DNA from: Callipepla californica brunnescens
Taxonomy: Eukaryota; Chordata; Aves; Galliformes; Odontophoridae
Direction of reading: 5' to 3'
DNA: 64,000 nt
NCBI GenBank assembly: GCA_023055505.1
Contig: JALIRH010000014.1
Coordinates: 14,410,501 to 14,474,500, forward strand
Shown here: positions 1 through 13,461 of the stretch, piece by piece
Numbering within the stretch: position 1 is the stretch's first letter
How the letters are laid out: each line of letters opens with the position of its first letter
Position numbers and translations under genes: made by a program
Notes under the pieces: model-generated
Databases searched by the model: none
Told to the model about the DNA's origin: nothing
The model's input: the letters and a program-made list of their open reading frames with translations, nothing else

Positions 1-499
1 AACTGGGTTAGTGGCCCAGCACCAGCGTATCCCAAGGGATGGAGTTGGGTGACTGGAGGTTTGGCATAGTCTTACTCCTCTGGTTGCCTAATCCTACATT
101 GGGTGTGAGAAAGACTTGTATGTGGAAGGGAAGGAGCCCTGTAGTGGGCTTTTGGGGCTCACCAGCAAGATTTCCTGGTGGGATACCAAGTAGGCTTGGA
201 GCCTGTTACCACTGAGGGACGGTGGAAGTGATTTTCCTTTCCTTCCATGAAAGGGAAGGATGGAATCATGCAATCCATTGTACCATTAAGAGCATGGGTG
301 AAGTATTTAGTCAAAATGGGTTTTGATTCACTATCACCCCCTTCCTGAGTATAGTATGAAGTTCTGAAGTTGCAACATCTCTTGTAAAGGTGATGGGTCT
401 TGCATATACACGTGGTTCTTTGCACATAAGAGATGCAAGGTGTGTGTATGTATGCAGTTGTGAGCATATTGACAGATACAGAATGCAGATGTTGCAGAT

Positions 500-592
500 C
501 CATAGATAGATTCATAGATACCTTAGGTTGGAAAGGACCTACAAGATCATCTAGTCCAACCATCCTCCCACCACCATCCCTACCCACTACTC
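500..592 (-). repeat. CR1 LINE fragment, 3' end, minus strand
   Basis: Read on the plus strand, the stretch starts with degenerate CATAGAT/TTCATAGAT octamer-like repeats, followed by a GGTTGGAAAGGACCT segment, ATCATCTAGTCCAACCATC and a CCACCACCATCCC tail. This is the reverse complement of the usual avian CR1 3' end (target octamers, then the conserved antisense segment). The copy is severely 5'-truncated, as most CR1 copies are; similarity fades at about 592. Confidence 0.88.
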
Positions 593-3500
593 AGTTCCTT
601 TCCGAGCAGCAAAGCCATGAGCTTCCTGATTTTTGGTGTTAATTAATATGGAACGTGAGTGGTGGAGTGTGGCAGTAGATAGGCAAGTGCCAGCCCTGTG
701 TGCTTCATCACGCAAGGAAACGTTGCTGTCTTTGCAAGCCTTGCTGCAGCTGCTGATGCTCTGCACACGTTCTGGCACTGCTGATCCGCTTGCGTGATTG
801 CAGCCCATGTTTCATGTTTGGAGTGGCTGTAAACTTTGTAACACAACAATTCTTCCACGGAATATTGTGCTGCTTAAACACTGAAGTCATTTTGATTTAC
901 TACATAATGAAGTTATACGTGGCTTTGAAATATTATGTGCGTAGTTTTACTAAGAGGGCCTTCCAAGCGTTTTTTTAATCTTACCACAAAGTATCATGAC
1001 TGTGGAATGGCTTGTATTTGGTCTGTGGTTTAGTCTCAGAGCCTATTTGCAAGAGTTTAAAAACCAACAGCAACAAAAGCCTCAGAGCTCCAAAACGTAT
1101 CCCCATCTCTATTTTAAGATGGAGAGCTACAAAGGAGCTGGAAGAAGTGGGAGCCAAGGTCTGCTCTTGGTTACTCTACTGAAGTGGGGAGCTGTTTCGA
1201 GCTGTTGTCCAACCAACCCTTCTTTCAGAAGCAACACTGACATAAGCAGCATCTGCCTCTCTGCATGGTGGCTGGAAACTGACTTGGTTACCAAAAATAA
1301 TGTGGAAATGGGACTACTGAGCCTGAGCCAGATCCCGATCTGGAATCAGTTGGCACTGCCACTGAAGGAAATGCTTCTAGTGTTGCACGCTTGGGTAACT
1401 GTAGGAAACCTCTGGTGATGTGGAGAAACCGAATCTCCAAGTGGCCAGCTGCTCGTTCCCTGGGCAAAAACCATCTGGTAATCTCAGTCCTGTTGTTTCA
1501 AAAGGAGGAGGGGAAAGAATGCCCTGGAAAGGCCAGGAGAAGTGGGGTGGATTCCTGCTCATAAGGCATAGGTGCTTGGTGCTGCTGTGATTTTTTGCTC
1601 TTGATCCACCTAGCAGAGATCAGCTGAGGAGCAGCACCTGGCTTTCAGCTTCTTTCTACCTGCGTTTCTCAGCTGTGCTGACAAAGGCACAGGGGAGTTT
1701 GGAGCAAACTGCCATGGGCAACGTGGCACTTGTGATGGCTTATTTCTGGGATAAAGCGGCCAGCAGCCCTTCTAGGTTGTGGTCGTGGTAGTCATTGCTG
1801 GAGCTGAATGGCTTTATTCAAATACACAGATGTCCTTGACCTTAACAGGCCAATAATTTCTGAATTTCGTATTTTCTTTACAGCCTTTCACACTTCTTTC
1901 TCCCTTTGAAGAAGCTGCTAGGAGTGACCTTACCCTGCAAAAACTGTAGAAGGCTCTGATGTGTTAACTTGCATATTTTTGTTGATAAAAACACACCCTG
2001 GTGCATTTTCACATTGTATCAATTCAGGCATCCTCTATGTCTGTTTTTTTCTTTGAAATGTTGATAAATCCTCTTCTATAAAATTTAATTTGAACTTTAT
2101 AAGGAGAGATTTGAAACAGGAAAAACATATGAGTAGAAACCAGGGGGGAAGAAAGTACCTATTAATGATGTGTTATTGAATTTGACATCAGTTAAACAGC
2201 CATAAAACATGACTACAGTAGAAGTATGCTGAGTGCGGAGTTGCTCCCTACCTTTTCTGCTCTGCTGATTTAGTTCTTCAGTGTGAACATAACTCCCTGA
2301 TACCCAATTTGTACAGATTTCTATAATATTTTTCTTTAAAACGTGCTGGGGAGGATCTCATGAGATCCTTGGCAATTGCTTTTAACCCCTTCCGTAGCTC
2401 TGCTAACAGACCTCAGGACAGACCATTGCATTTGCTGTCAGTTACTTCTGCTGATGCTTTGCCAAGATGCAGAACATATGTCTGTGAGCTGCACGGGTGC
2501 CCTTTGGGTGGAAACAGGCTGCACTCTGCGTTTACAGAAATTGATCGTGCCTGGGCAGAGTGAGGAGGGAGAAAATACACGGCATATCGTCCTTCCCCCC
2601 ACCCCTTTTTTCCTCTTTGGCACCAAATAAAACAATGTCTCATATGGTAGAGTGCGTGGCTCCTGATGAGCTTACTGTCTCTGTACCACCCAGGACGGGT
2701 CTGGTTCTTATTGTACGTGCTTGCACACACAGCGTGGAAAACCAGACCACTTTGCTGAGAGACAAAGGTTCTGAAGTGCAGTTATTCAGCAATTACATAC
2801 CTATTACCCTAGGGGGAAGGCCTGCAGGATGGGTGTGATTGTCAAGTGGGAGACCTGTGGCTTGGGATGGAGCAGAAAGCAATGTCCTCCTCCTTGGTCT
2901 CTCCTGGGAACTGTCCAGCTTGGGGTTCTGGCTTTGTGGGCTCAGCACATCTCTCCTGTTCTTGGTGTGCACTGTGCAGATGTAACCTTAGATTTAGCCT
3001 TGGCTGCTAATGGCTTAATGATGGCAATAAAGAGATGTGTAAGTGCCAGCAGGGCTGCATTATCCTCTGGGGAAAGGGAGGGATGCTGTGGTGTGGGGCA
3101 GGAGGAGCTGAGAGCACCTGGCTCTGATTTCCTTCTTGAGCAGTGTGAACAGCAGCAAACTATCATCACTTTGCCTCCCATCTATGTCGTGTGGAAATTG
3201 ACTTCGAGTCCCTGAGAACCTCTGTGGCTCTGGGCTGACTGAGCTGGCCTCCCCAAAAGCTGAGGTAGGAACTTCAGGTTTATGTCTTCATAAACTGAGA
3301 AAATTAATGGCTTCATCCTTTGCCTTGCTGGTTTCTAGGCAAGTAACAAAGCAGAGGAGATGAGAATTCTTCTAGCAAACTGGAGATTGTATTATTTAGG
3401 GTGTTTTCTTCAGGCTCAGAAGCCCCATAGTAAAGCTCTGTGTTGGCTTGGGTTCAGCCTGAGGATCACCCCAACAGCAAGGAGCTCACTGCGGGGGAAC

Positions 3501-6500
3501 CCCAGCTGCAGTCAATTGGAAGAGTTCACTTGAATTCACCTCAAGTAAATTCTCTTTCTTCAGTTAGTGTTTTCCACCCACTTCTGGATGACAGATTCAT
3601 GACTCAAGTGATGCTGAGCGTGCCTGTGATGGACTGGACATCTTGTTTAGGGTTTTCATCTACATTTGAATCCAAAATGTTGTAATACTGGAGGCAAAGC
3701 CTGCTGTAAGTGGTTGGGACGAAGGAGTATGTAGAAGTTGTTTGAGCTTTTCCTTCGAAGGAAGCTTTAGATTTTTGCCTTGTTGATGTGGGAATGAGAT
3801 TGTGTCACTGCTAATTATTACAACTGTGTTAATGAACGCTCAGTGACCTTTGGCTCCAGTGAATGTAAAAATCAGTTTAGAGATGTGTGCAAACCACGTG
3901 TGGGAGAACATGAATTGCATCAGTTGTTTTCTGTGGGGTTCTGTTACAAAGCACTTCAGCAAGGGGCTTGCTGGTGGTCCCAGCTTTGGACTTAGCATCA
4001 GACCCCCACCAAAGTGGTTGGAAAGTGTCACCATGGATCTTGCAACATTTGGATAAACCATGAAGCCCACATGAAACTGAGTGTTTTTGCAGTGGTGGCA
4101 CGCTCAGGAAAAATAGGGGAGCACCTCTCCGTGCTGTTTCTGCACTGGGAATGCCCCCCAGACTGTGCCCTGAGCTCGAGGCAAGCCCTCGCAAAGCAGA
4201 TAATAGCTGCTCTGTCTGCCCCTGCCGGCACACAGAGCTGGGCTGGCACCGCTCGGCTGCTAGGGGAAGCCCAACTATGCAGAACAAAACAGCTTCCCAG
4301 CCCACAAAAATCTTGTAGACGCCAGTACACTTCATCAGCCAACGTTTTCGTGAGGATTAGGTTGGGCCTTTTGATAAAAGGCACGAGGTGGATACAAGAA
4401 CCTTTGTGTGATTACTGTCGGCTATGCCAGGGCGAATTTGCATCCGCACGGCTGTGCTCTATGCAATGAAAGGCAGCTCTGGGGTTCTTTGGATGGCCAG
4501 CAGGCTGATGACAGCCGTGCTCACTCAGGGCTTTGCATTAAAGCCGTCCATGGGTTGCAGTGTTTCCTCAGGGTAATGCTGATGGAGGGGCCACGGCTGA
4601 TGGGAAGCCCAATGAGTGCTGCAGCATGGAGCTGGGGAGGGGCTGGCGACTTGGGCAGAAAGAGTTAGATAAACAGAGATTACGCTTAAGACATTTTTCT
4701 TTCATTTTGATTTATGACTGCTGCGCAGCCAGATCTAAATAAATTAATCTTGCTTAATACAAACATGGAGTCACTTATCGTGCAGGAGCTGGAGGAGCTG
4801 GGGGAGGGATGGGATGAGACCGCAGCTCATAGCACAGGGATGCCGAGCAGGGGGCTTCACTTGGGTTTGGTGAGTTTTCTGGAGTTTTTTGAGGGTACTT
4901 TTTCCACTGTTGGAGGTTTGTCATGGATGTGTTGGTCGTCTGAAGCATGGGAGCAGGGTCCTAGGTGTGTAAGAGGGAGGAAAGGGGCTGGGTGCACCCC
5001 AAGGGGTTTTGGAGCTGTTTGTGTCTGCACAGGGACACCTTCCTCCTGGGTCTGGATATCACATCCTGACCAGATGACATGTGTTTGTAGGTGTACCCTT
5101 CCTGTGAAACGTGTGTGGTGGTGGGGCTTGGAGGAGGGGGGAATATCACTTTTCCCTCTTGCAGATTAAAACATTAACGAAAGTAGTAAGAAATAAAGAT
5201 TTGATTGAACAAAATGAAAGCTTTAGCAATACGTTTTTCTCTTTTGATGAGGAATGCTGAGCAGAGTAAATCCAGGCTGACACCTACAAGCAGTCTCCCC
5301 AGCTTCTCCCTGCTTAGCCAGGTGTTCTTGATGCAGCGGCCATGAGGAGCTGCAGTGTTGGGAAGCTGCTGAGCTGCTGAGGTCTCTAGGGCAGCAAATC
5401 TGTAGTGTTGCAGCTCAGAGTACTGCAGGGGGGAATTTTCACTCTGCTTTGAGCCACTGTAGTTTTGCTGGTGAGGGAAATAAAGCTTAGCAGCTCCCCT
5501 CATCTGTGGTTTGAGCTCCAGAAATTAAAAATAGCCTGTTCTTAAGACTTGAGTTTCAGTACTGCTCTTAACGTGCCCTTTCCAAAAACAAAAAATCTGC
5601 CTTCTTTGAAAATGACACTGGGGTATTGCATCTGCTACACAAACACAGTAATAAATTCCATATTTAAGGCTCCACCATTAAACCCTGGGTGGTTGTGTTC
5701 TTTTCGTTCCCGTGTTTCAAATGTCTGTGTTCCCCACCATTGTGTGCCTTGTCCCATTTGAAAGCTGCAATGGTATCTCTGGGAGATAATGCAGAATGGT
5801 ATTTGGGTTTGGTTTTTGCCTTGTAATGAAGTTTAAACTTGTTGCAGTGACTTGGTGTTAAATAGCAGAGTGAAAGATAATACTTCTTAACAAAGAGCAA
5901 CCAAAGCTCGTGTTAGTTGGAAAAGGGAAGGTGTTACTGGTTAAAAAAGAATCTCTGCCAACAGCTCCTCATGGCAAAGCCCCAGTTACAACTACAGTGC
6001 ACGCTGCTGTGCCTATCCCCAAGCCTTGAGTTGGTAGAAATGGAGTGGCAGCGATGTGCCCATAGCTTGGGAAAGGCAGATGGATGAAACTGCACCTCCT
6101 GGGGTGCACTGGGCACGCATGGTTCTGTGGCTCTGTGCTAAATCCTGGAGAGTGGTTTCAGAAGGAAAATACATGAGGGATGCTCAGGTGGATTTTAGTG
6201 GATCAGTTGCTCTGAGAAAAGGAACAAGTTCCCATTCGCACGGCAGAAGTTTATGGCCAAGTGGAAGTGCTGCGTTGACAGCAAATAAAATTATCTCTTA
6301 AGATTACTTTTTATTTGGCTCTTCCAATCTCAGTGTTCTTTTTAAAGCAAACGGAGATGCTGCATGTCCCAAATTACTCTTCTTTTATAGGATCTTTTTT
6401 AGTGCTTTGGAAGGGAAATGCTGCTTTTCAGGATCTGAACTTTGCACGTCTTTTTTTCTTTCATGCTGAGATACTGTTAGGTCTGTTACTGTCACGCTCT

Positions 6501-8166
6501 TGAAATAATTTATTCCCCACTTGTGATGGCACTTTTGCATTTGTTTCTAAGCTCACTGCCTGTGGTGGTGTCTGTGCATAGAGGTAAGTGGGATGTCCCT
6601 GTGGGTCTGGTCGAGTTTCTCCTTCACCACACAGCAAAGACCACAAATCAGTGTTTTGCCCTGCATCTCTGCCTTGTGCTCCAGCCTGGGGACATCCCAC
6701 TCACTGCCTGTATGGGACCACTGTTCCTACAGAAGGCATTCCCCATGCTAGCATTGTTGGAACAGCAGCAGCTATGTGAATTTGCAGCCTAGCAGAGAAG
6801 GGAACAGAACCAGTTCTTACCAAGAGAGCTGTGGGTGTTAGGAGCAATAAAACCAGGCCTGTTGTTTAAGGGCTTGACTTGGTGCAACTGTTATTTATGA
6901 CTGTTTCGCCAACAGGATTGCTTGTTGAGGGTGCTTATTTTAGACTAACATTTTTGTGGGGATAAATTGTTTTTGTCCTCTCTGCCCACGCTTAGATGCT
7001 TGCTGATATTGTGCTTTCACTAGCTGGGATGCCACAGCATGGTTTGCAGCGTGAGCAGTGCTGTGAAGTTGCAGAGCTGTTTGCACAGCTTTGGGTGGTG
7101 GCACAGAGAGAGCACGCACGTTTGCCTTTCTTGTGGTACCTGTACTTAGGAACTGCAGACAGGCTACTCGAAATAAGATTTCTCTAGGGAAAAAGAATGG
7201 GATGGGAAAAACAGCCCATCCTTGAAACTTCCCGTTTGCCAACTGCTGGGCTTTTACAATATGTAAAGCTGGTGGAATTCCTCTTAGAAATCCCACTTCT
7301 GACTGCGCTCATGCAGCTTTCCAGGAACGGCTCTTCACTGAGAGCCATGCTGATTCAACCTAGACCATCCTCCTGAGAGGGCTGTTCTTTTCTTTCCCAA
7401 GACTTGTGCATGCAAATTTGGAGTTGGTATAAAATATATATATTAAAAAGAAATAAAAACTAACTATGGTCCTGGAAAGAGGAGGGATACAAAGTCCTTT
7501 GTCAGCAGTCTTATTTGGGGGTTTTGTGCTTCCCTGCAGCAGTGGTCCTGTAGTACCTGGTCTTATCCTTCAAAGGATGGTGGGATTGCTGTGTAAACCC
7601 AATTGCCTTAACATTTGTTTTCTGTGCTCTCATGAGCATATCCAGACACGGCTACAGCGCAGTTCAGGTCTGTGTAAGATCACAAAGGCAGTTCTCTGTG
7701 TGGCCCAAGGTTGGTGGGTTGCCATGCAGTCTGCTGGAGCATCTGCCGTGTGTTGCTTTCTTTATACTGGAACTTAGTTGTATTATGAGGGTTTTTCTGA
7801 ACTTCTTTCTAAATTTAAGAATGATTTCAGTGCCTGTTATGTTTCAGTAGCTGTATGAAAGAGAAGTCAAGTTTTTGGCAAATAAGAAAAAGCCTTGTGC
7901 TCAGTGTGAGTTCTGCTCTGTCCTAAATGGGCCATCTTAAGTCCTTTTGGTGTGATAGGAGTAGTCTCAAGATTGATGATAAATCTTGCCTCTACTGTGA
8001 GTATCGGAAGTAGCTAGGATTTTACATACAGTGTAAACAAAAGGATGATCATCAACCATAATTAGATTTTTTATGGGCTTGTGAACTGACTCATGCCCCC
8101 TGGAAGTTCTGCACAGTGAGCTAAAGACACGCCAAGACTTAGAAAAGCATAATTGCTCTTTGGCTC

Positions 8167-8168
<2 letters not shown>

Positions 8169-8197
<29 letters not shown>
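8169..8197 (+). repeat. Poly(A) run of 29
   Basis: An uninterrupted run of 29 A, followed 39 bp later by a compound trinucleotide repeat. No AATAAA signal stands just before it and no gene-like sequence precedes it, so a retroposed gene tail is not supported. Confidence 0.95.
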
Positions 8198-8199
<2 letters not shown>

Positions 8200-8236
8200 G
8201 ACTTTGGATATACAGCTGTTGTGTGTTCCCTAATTT

Positions 8237-8260
8237 TAATAATAATAATAAGACGACGAC
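8237..8260 (+). repeat. Compound microsatellite (TAA)5(GAC)3
   Basis: Five TAA units followed directly by three GAC units, a short compound simple repeat. Confidence 0.93.
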
Positions 8261-10500
8261 AAAAATGTTGTAACCTTTACTCATCCCTTCCTCCAGCAAA
8301 CTTTCCATGCGAATTGAGTAAGAGCTTCAGGATGTAGTTTGTGGATGCTGGCTGTCAACCTTAGGCTGGTGAGCCAGTAGCAAAAATAGTCCAATTCTGA
8401 TGTTCTCTTCATTTTGGGGATGCCAAAGATAGTAGCCTTCTGAGTGGGCAGTGAGCCGCGGTCCAAGCTTTGAAGATCTGAAAAACATCAAGCAGAAGAG
8501 ATGGCCTTGGCCTCTGAGTCTGAAGCCTTGCTGGTCCTTGGGGCTGAGGGACCAGCTGCTGTGTGGGGCATTCCTGGAGATGCTAAAGCAGTTGTGCAGA
8601 AGTTCCCTTTGAAACCCAACAGATGTCTGGCTCCTGAGTGCATAGCACAGATCTGTTTGTGCCCGTAGTCATTTACAGCTTCTTGCTACTGCTTATTGAC
8701 TCTGCACACTGGAGTAGCCGAGGCCTCTTTTGATCAGCAAGTCTGCTGGCATTCATTTCTACTTTAGAAACCGTTCACAGAAAATGTTTTCTTGAATTGC
8801 AGCTCTTGCCACAAGAGCTCTCCTGGCTCTTTCGAGATCCCAGGGACTCTAAGGTGAACATTCTGGGTAGGATCGGGTGCAGTGATGATACCTTTTCTCT
8901 GCCACACTGCCCTGTGCAGCATGTACTCTCCTCCATCTCCATGGCTGCTGCAGGTGTCTGAGGCTCCCTGGAATGACTATCACTACAGCTCTCAGATCTC
9001 ACAGGTTTTTAATGTATGGAGGCTGTAAAAAGATACTGAGATGGCTTACATAAAGATATGTGCCCTGAGCCTGTGGTTGTGTGTAAATAGGGGGAAAAAA
9101 AATAAAAATAGACTGCTTTCTCATTTCCCTCTTACAAGGGGCAGGGGCTGCATAAAAGTACAAAGGCACTGCTGCCAAAATGCATCAAGTGGCCAAATGA
9201 AGTGATGTAGCAGAGTGCTCAGGCTGCAGTGAAACAGCCGCGCTGGGGCAGGTTCTGCTCACTTCAGGAAGGGATTTGTTGTACTACATCACAGCATATT
9301 GGTAATAAAGTAGCATAAAGCATATTGGGTTTTTTTATTTATCCCTTTTGGTACAGCTATTTATAACCTTAAACTGGGCGAAACACCTGATAAAGAGAGT
9401 GTGAACAGGGAACCACCCTGCGTCATTTGGGGTGAAAAAAGCGGGCAAGAAAACTGCATAACACGATGTACTTAATGTGGAATTGTGAAAACCCTTAATC
9501 AGAAACAGAAGCTTTGAGCGGATCAGGGTCTGAATTCTCCGTCGCTTACTCGCCGTCCCTCGCCCTGCCCAGTTACTGCTGGGCTGTGCTGAAGGTTGGT
9601 AGCCGGATGACAGAGGCTTGTGGCTGTTGGCAAGTTTGCTTTTGACTTCAGGAGTGGCTGCTGTGTTACCTCTGCGGAGATTTTTAACATCTGTTGTACA
9701 TTTGTCTATGGCAAGAGTTACAATCCCCGAAGGAATTGTTGGCTGATGTATAGATGATGCCAGATGAGCAAAAGCACCGTTTGGCACATTCCAAATGAAG
9801 CAGCTCTCTGTGTATGACACTGTCATTTGGAGATGATTTACACAGCCACTTCTGCCATCAGGATGTCATCTGCCCTCTCTGCTCTGAGGCTTGGATGCAG
9901 CCTGACTACTTAAACACACTGCGGTGATTGGAAACACACCGAGGGGAAAAAAACAAATGCATGCGTTTGCCTTTTGTTGCAGACTGTTTTATTTCAATGG
10001 AAAGCAGAAACAGTGGAGTCATTTTTCCCTGCTCTGATGTTGATGTCAAGATTTCAAGCCTGACTGCCTAAATGACGGGAATGGTGGTATTTCCATAGGA
10101 CAGAGCTGCTGTCAGGTTTCAATGTGTTCCCGTTAATGCAGAGGGAGAAAGCTTTAGTCTCCTTCCCATCTTTGCCAGATGTTTGCATGCATTAGTGTTG
10201 GTATTTTGCATGTTCTCCCAGCTGTGTTTTATCCACAGGGGATTATTTTGTTTTCTATGCCTTCCTCTCCGTTTCGTACCAAGTACAAAATAACTGTGGG
10301 CAACTTGCAATGATGAGCCCTTCTCCTTAGATAAAGTCTGGATATTCTACTGGTGTAAACATGGCTCTGGTGACTCCCACAGGACACCCAAGGCTGATCT
10401 CCTACCAGGTTTTCCCATGTGCTGTTGCAGAGTTAGCTGTCACCATCCTCTTCCCCTGGCCCAGCTCTAAGCTGTTACCCTGTTTAAGTTGAAAATGAGT

Positions 10501-10533
10501 CTTCCACTACTGTCTTCCCTACAGTAGTGGAAG
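10501..10533. repeat. Perfect 13-bp inverted repeat with 7-nt loop
   Basis: The left arm CTTCCACTACTGT (10501-10513) is the exact reverse complement of the right arm ACAGTAGTGGAAG (10521-10533), around the loop CTTCCCT. The pairing does not extend beyond 13 bp. It would fold as a short hairpin in RNA from either strand. It is shorter than a normal microRNA precursor stem. Confidence 0.9.
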
Positions 10534-11660
10534 TGTTGCAGTGTTAACTGTGTTAACGTCAGCAGATGAAGGTCTCAGACCCTTCTCAGACTTCCACCCT
10601 TTTAGGTTAAAAGAAATCTGTCTAGCAGTGGAACCATCTCGGTTGTAGGAGTCTACTTGTACTACTGAAATCTCCCTGTGGACAGTTCCCTACTTACAGC
10701 TGTATGTTCAACACGCTGAAATCTTCTTACGCCTGGAAGACAAACATTTCTTTCTGTAGGTAGCTGATGGTCTTTCTGAGACTGTGGAGTTGCTGAATCC
10801 ATAATCCTTGCCCACAAACACTACCTTTCCCCACTGAAGGCTTCCAACATGTTCTGTGGAGTTCTCAATTGCCAGTTTTCTCAGTGCACATTTGCTCTTG
10901 CTGACAGTGAAGAACTTGGAGGAATAAAGCTTATGTATGGTTCAGCGAAGGGCAGTGGTGGTGACTTCTCCCCTACTTAAGACACGGAAGCACAGACAAA
11001 TGCAAGTCAAGCTTCAAACCACAGCTTTTGTTCTTCCAGCTAGCGTAATAATTTTAAGGTGAATTTAGGACAGTTTAGACAATGGTTGTACTTCCTGGTT
11101 TTGGTTTGTGGTAGCTAAATTTCATATTTTCAGATGAATAAGATCCTAAATGACTTTCCATTCTGTTCTTGGCACTGTATCAATAGCAATGGAGTAATGT
11201 GAAAGTTTTAAAACTGCAAAAGAAATAATCGTCTACTGTAATCAGCGTTTTAGTGGGAAGGCTTATTTAAGTGCTGATACATTATCTTAAACTTCTGAGT
11301 ACTGCTCCTTCCATTTACAAAAACTTGAACTTTCCATAGCTGCGCTGATAAACTTTTCAACAGGGTTCAAAAAGTAACAAACGATCCCATTACACCACAT
11401 GTTAAAAATCTATTCGTCTTATACTAATGAGTTGGTGGACATGCGTAAAATACAAATATCCGTTCCTTCTACGCTGTTTAGATTGCTACTGTCAGGTACT
11501 TCAGCTCCAAATGATGATGTGTGTTTAAAAAAAAAAATACATTTATGCGTTATGTTATGTTAAGATGCCTATTTGACTCTTTTTGCAAATGATTCATGTT
11601 GTGTTTGGGATCCAAGCCTGGAAGTATGCTAAGAGATTTAGAGAAGGGGACATTTGCTTT

Positions 11661-11676
11661 AAAAAAAAAAAAAAAA
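11661..11676 (+). repeat. Poly(A) run of 16
   Basis: Uninterrupted A homopolymer in an AT-rich stretch of the long intron. Confidence 0.93.
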
Positions 11677-13089
11677 GTAATATTTCCCATACTATTACCA
11701 CAAATCAGTGAAATAACGAAGTACAATAATGAAATTGGAACAGATTCCTGTTTTTTTTATCTCTAGTGTGTTTATTTAAAATGCAGTAACTTACAAAATG
11801 GCAGATCCCTTTAGCGATGAGACCTATGCTTGTGGAGCTATCCTGAATTACACATTCACTTCTACATGTGACTTGTTTTCCAACTCCAATAACCTGGAAA
11901 AGTAACTCATGAGCACCTTTCCCAAGCAGTGACACATCTTTGGGTTTGGTATCTGCCTCTAACTTTAAATTATAAACCAGAAAGAGCACTGACCTCTAAG
12001 AAATCCTTTGAGGATCCATGTGCTAAGTGGAAAGGGCTGTATGGCAGAGAAAGCCCTGTTTGGCTTGATCTATAGGAGAGAGAACAAGCAAATCCTATAA
12101 TATCTGTTGAGAAAATGCACTTTGAGTCAGGTCTGTCCTGTAGTGCTTCTGCTTTACCCATCTCATGCTGCTGGGGATACACCGCCAGCATCCTCCTGCT
12201 GCAGTAGTGCGTGTTGATGTATTCTGGTTGCTTTCAGTGGTTGATGTGAGCGGAGCTGGAGATCACATGAAGCACTAGCATTAAGTGAGATATCCAGCCA
12301 GAGCCGTCATCGATCAGACAGGCAGTTCCTGTGCTGAAACTGTAACACGTGTGAAGTGTAATTACCCAGAGGAGCGGGGGTTACATCATTTTAAAATCAC
12401 CTCTTTTTTTGTCTGTGCTCCTATCGGAAAGCTATTCCAGAACTCTTAATTTTTTACCTCAGTTTATTTGTAGTCATTTATTATTCTTATGCTAATGCAA
12501 CCTCATGGTTGAAGCAGCTTTATAAAATGAGAACTGGGTGTATTTCCCTTATGCTGGTAGATGGCAATCTGTCCCATCTGTCTCCACTTTCTGAGCAAAG
12601 CTCAGCAGCTTCTTTCAGTCCCTTGGCCAAGGCTGGACTTGCAGTGCTCTCCCTGCACACCTTGGTCAAGAGACAGAAGCAGGAGTGGATGCTTCAGCTA
12701 AAAGCACCTCCAAAACACCGAGCCAGGCTTCACTCTGGACTTCAGTTCCCTCCTTTTTATTATATTTCCTGATGGCAATTCAGAAAACATGTGAGATGTG
12801 TGAGAGCTCTGTTATGGATCAAAAAGGCCCTTCCTTGGAGCGGAGCGGGTGTGTTTGCCACGACCAGGCACTGCTGAAATTGCCAGTGTTGTTTTATTTC
12901 CGAGTCCTAAGGCAGTGGTTGGGTTGACATTAATTTGTAGGGAACAAAAGTATAATCAGATGTGGGTTTATTACTTTAGCTCTGCATATTCAGCGTTATC
13001 TTGCAGTACAGAACTCAGTAATTTTATTTTTTCTCTTAGCAAATCCAGCAGATATTGCCAAATGGAGAGGAAAGCTTTCCTTTTTTGCC

Positions 13090-13104
13090 TTTTTTTTTTT
13101 TTTT
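13090..13104 (+). repeat. Poly(T) run of 15
   Basis: Uninterrupted T homopolymer, preceded by a shorter T run. Confidence 0.93.
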
Positions 13105-13451
13105 GGAAATAATTCGGTTGTGTTCTTGATAGAGAGAGGATGCAGAAATAATTTGAGGCCATCAGTAAGCATGCTGTTTCTAGAAAGCATCTGGACACAG
13201 TGTATTGGTAGTAGTGCCTTGTCCTCCTGAAAAGACACACCTGGATTTGAAATGGGGCCAGTAGAGGAAAGTCATGTTTGGTCCTCAGTGTGGTTTTACA
13301 CACACTGCCACAGCAGTGGAAGCGCCGCTTGTCTACAGAAAACTATTTCTTGAGCTGTGTGGCTGAAAAGTACTGATCATAAAAGCACTGTCCTGAAAAA
13401 CCAGCTGTGTAAATACTTCAGTGCATTTTTCCCTCCTGATTTGTTATTCTT

Positions 13452-13461
13452 CCCCCCCCCC
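13452..13461 (+). repeat. Poly(C) run of 10
   Basis: Ten consecutive C in a pyrimidine-rich patch, a likely length-variable site. Confidence 0.9.

Noticed and set aside
4014..4469. Overlapping open frames on both strands of about 118-152 codons
   Set aside because: Several frames open at once in a locally GC-richer patch, which indicates composition rather than selection.
9335..9826. Minus-strand open frame of about 163 codons
   Set aside because: Crosses the CpG cluster, which lowers stop frequency; no protein-family signal.
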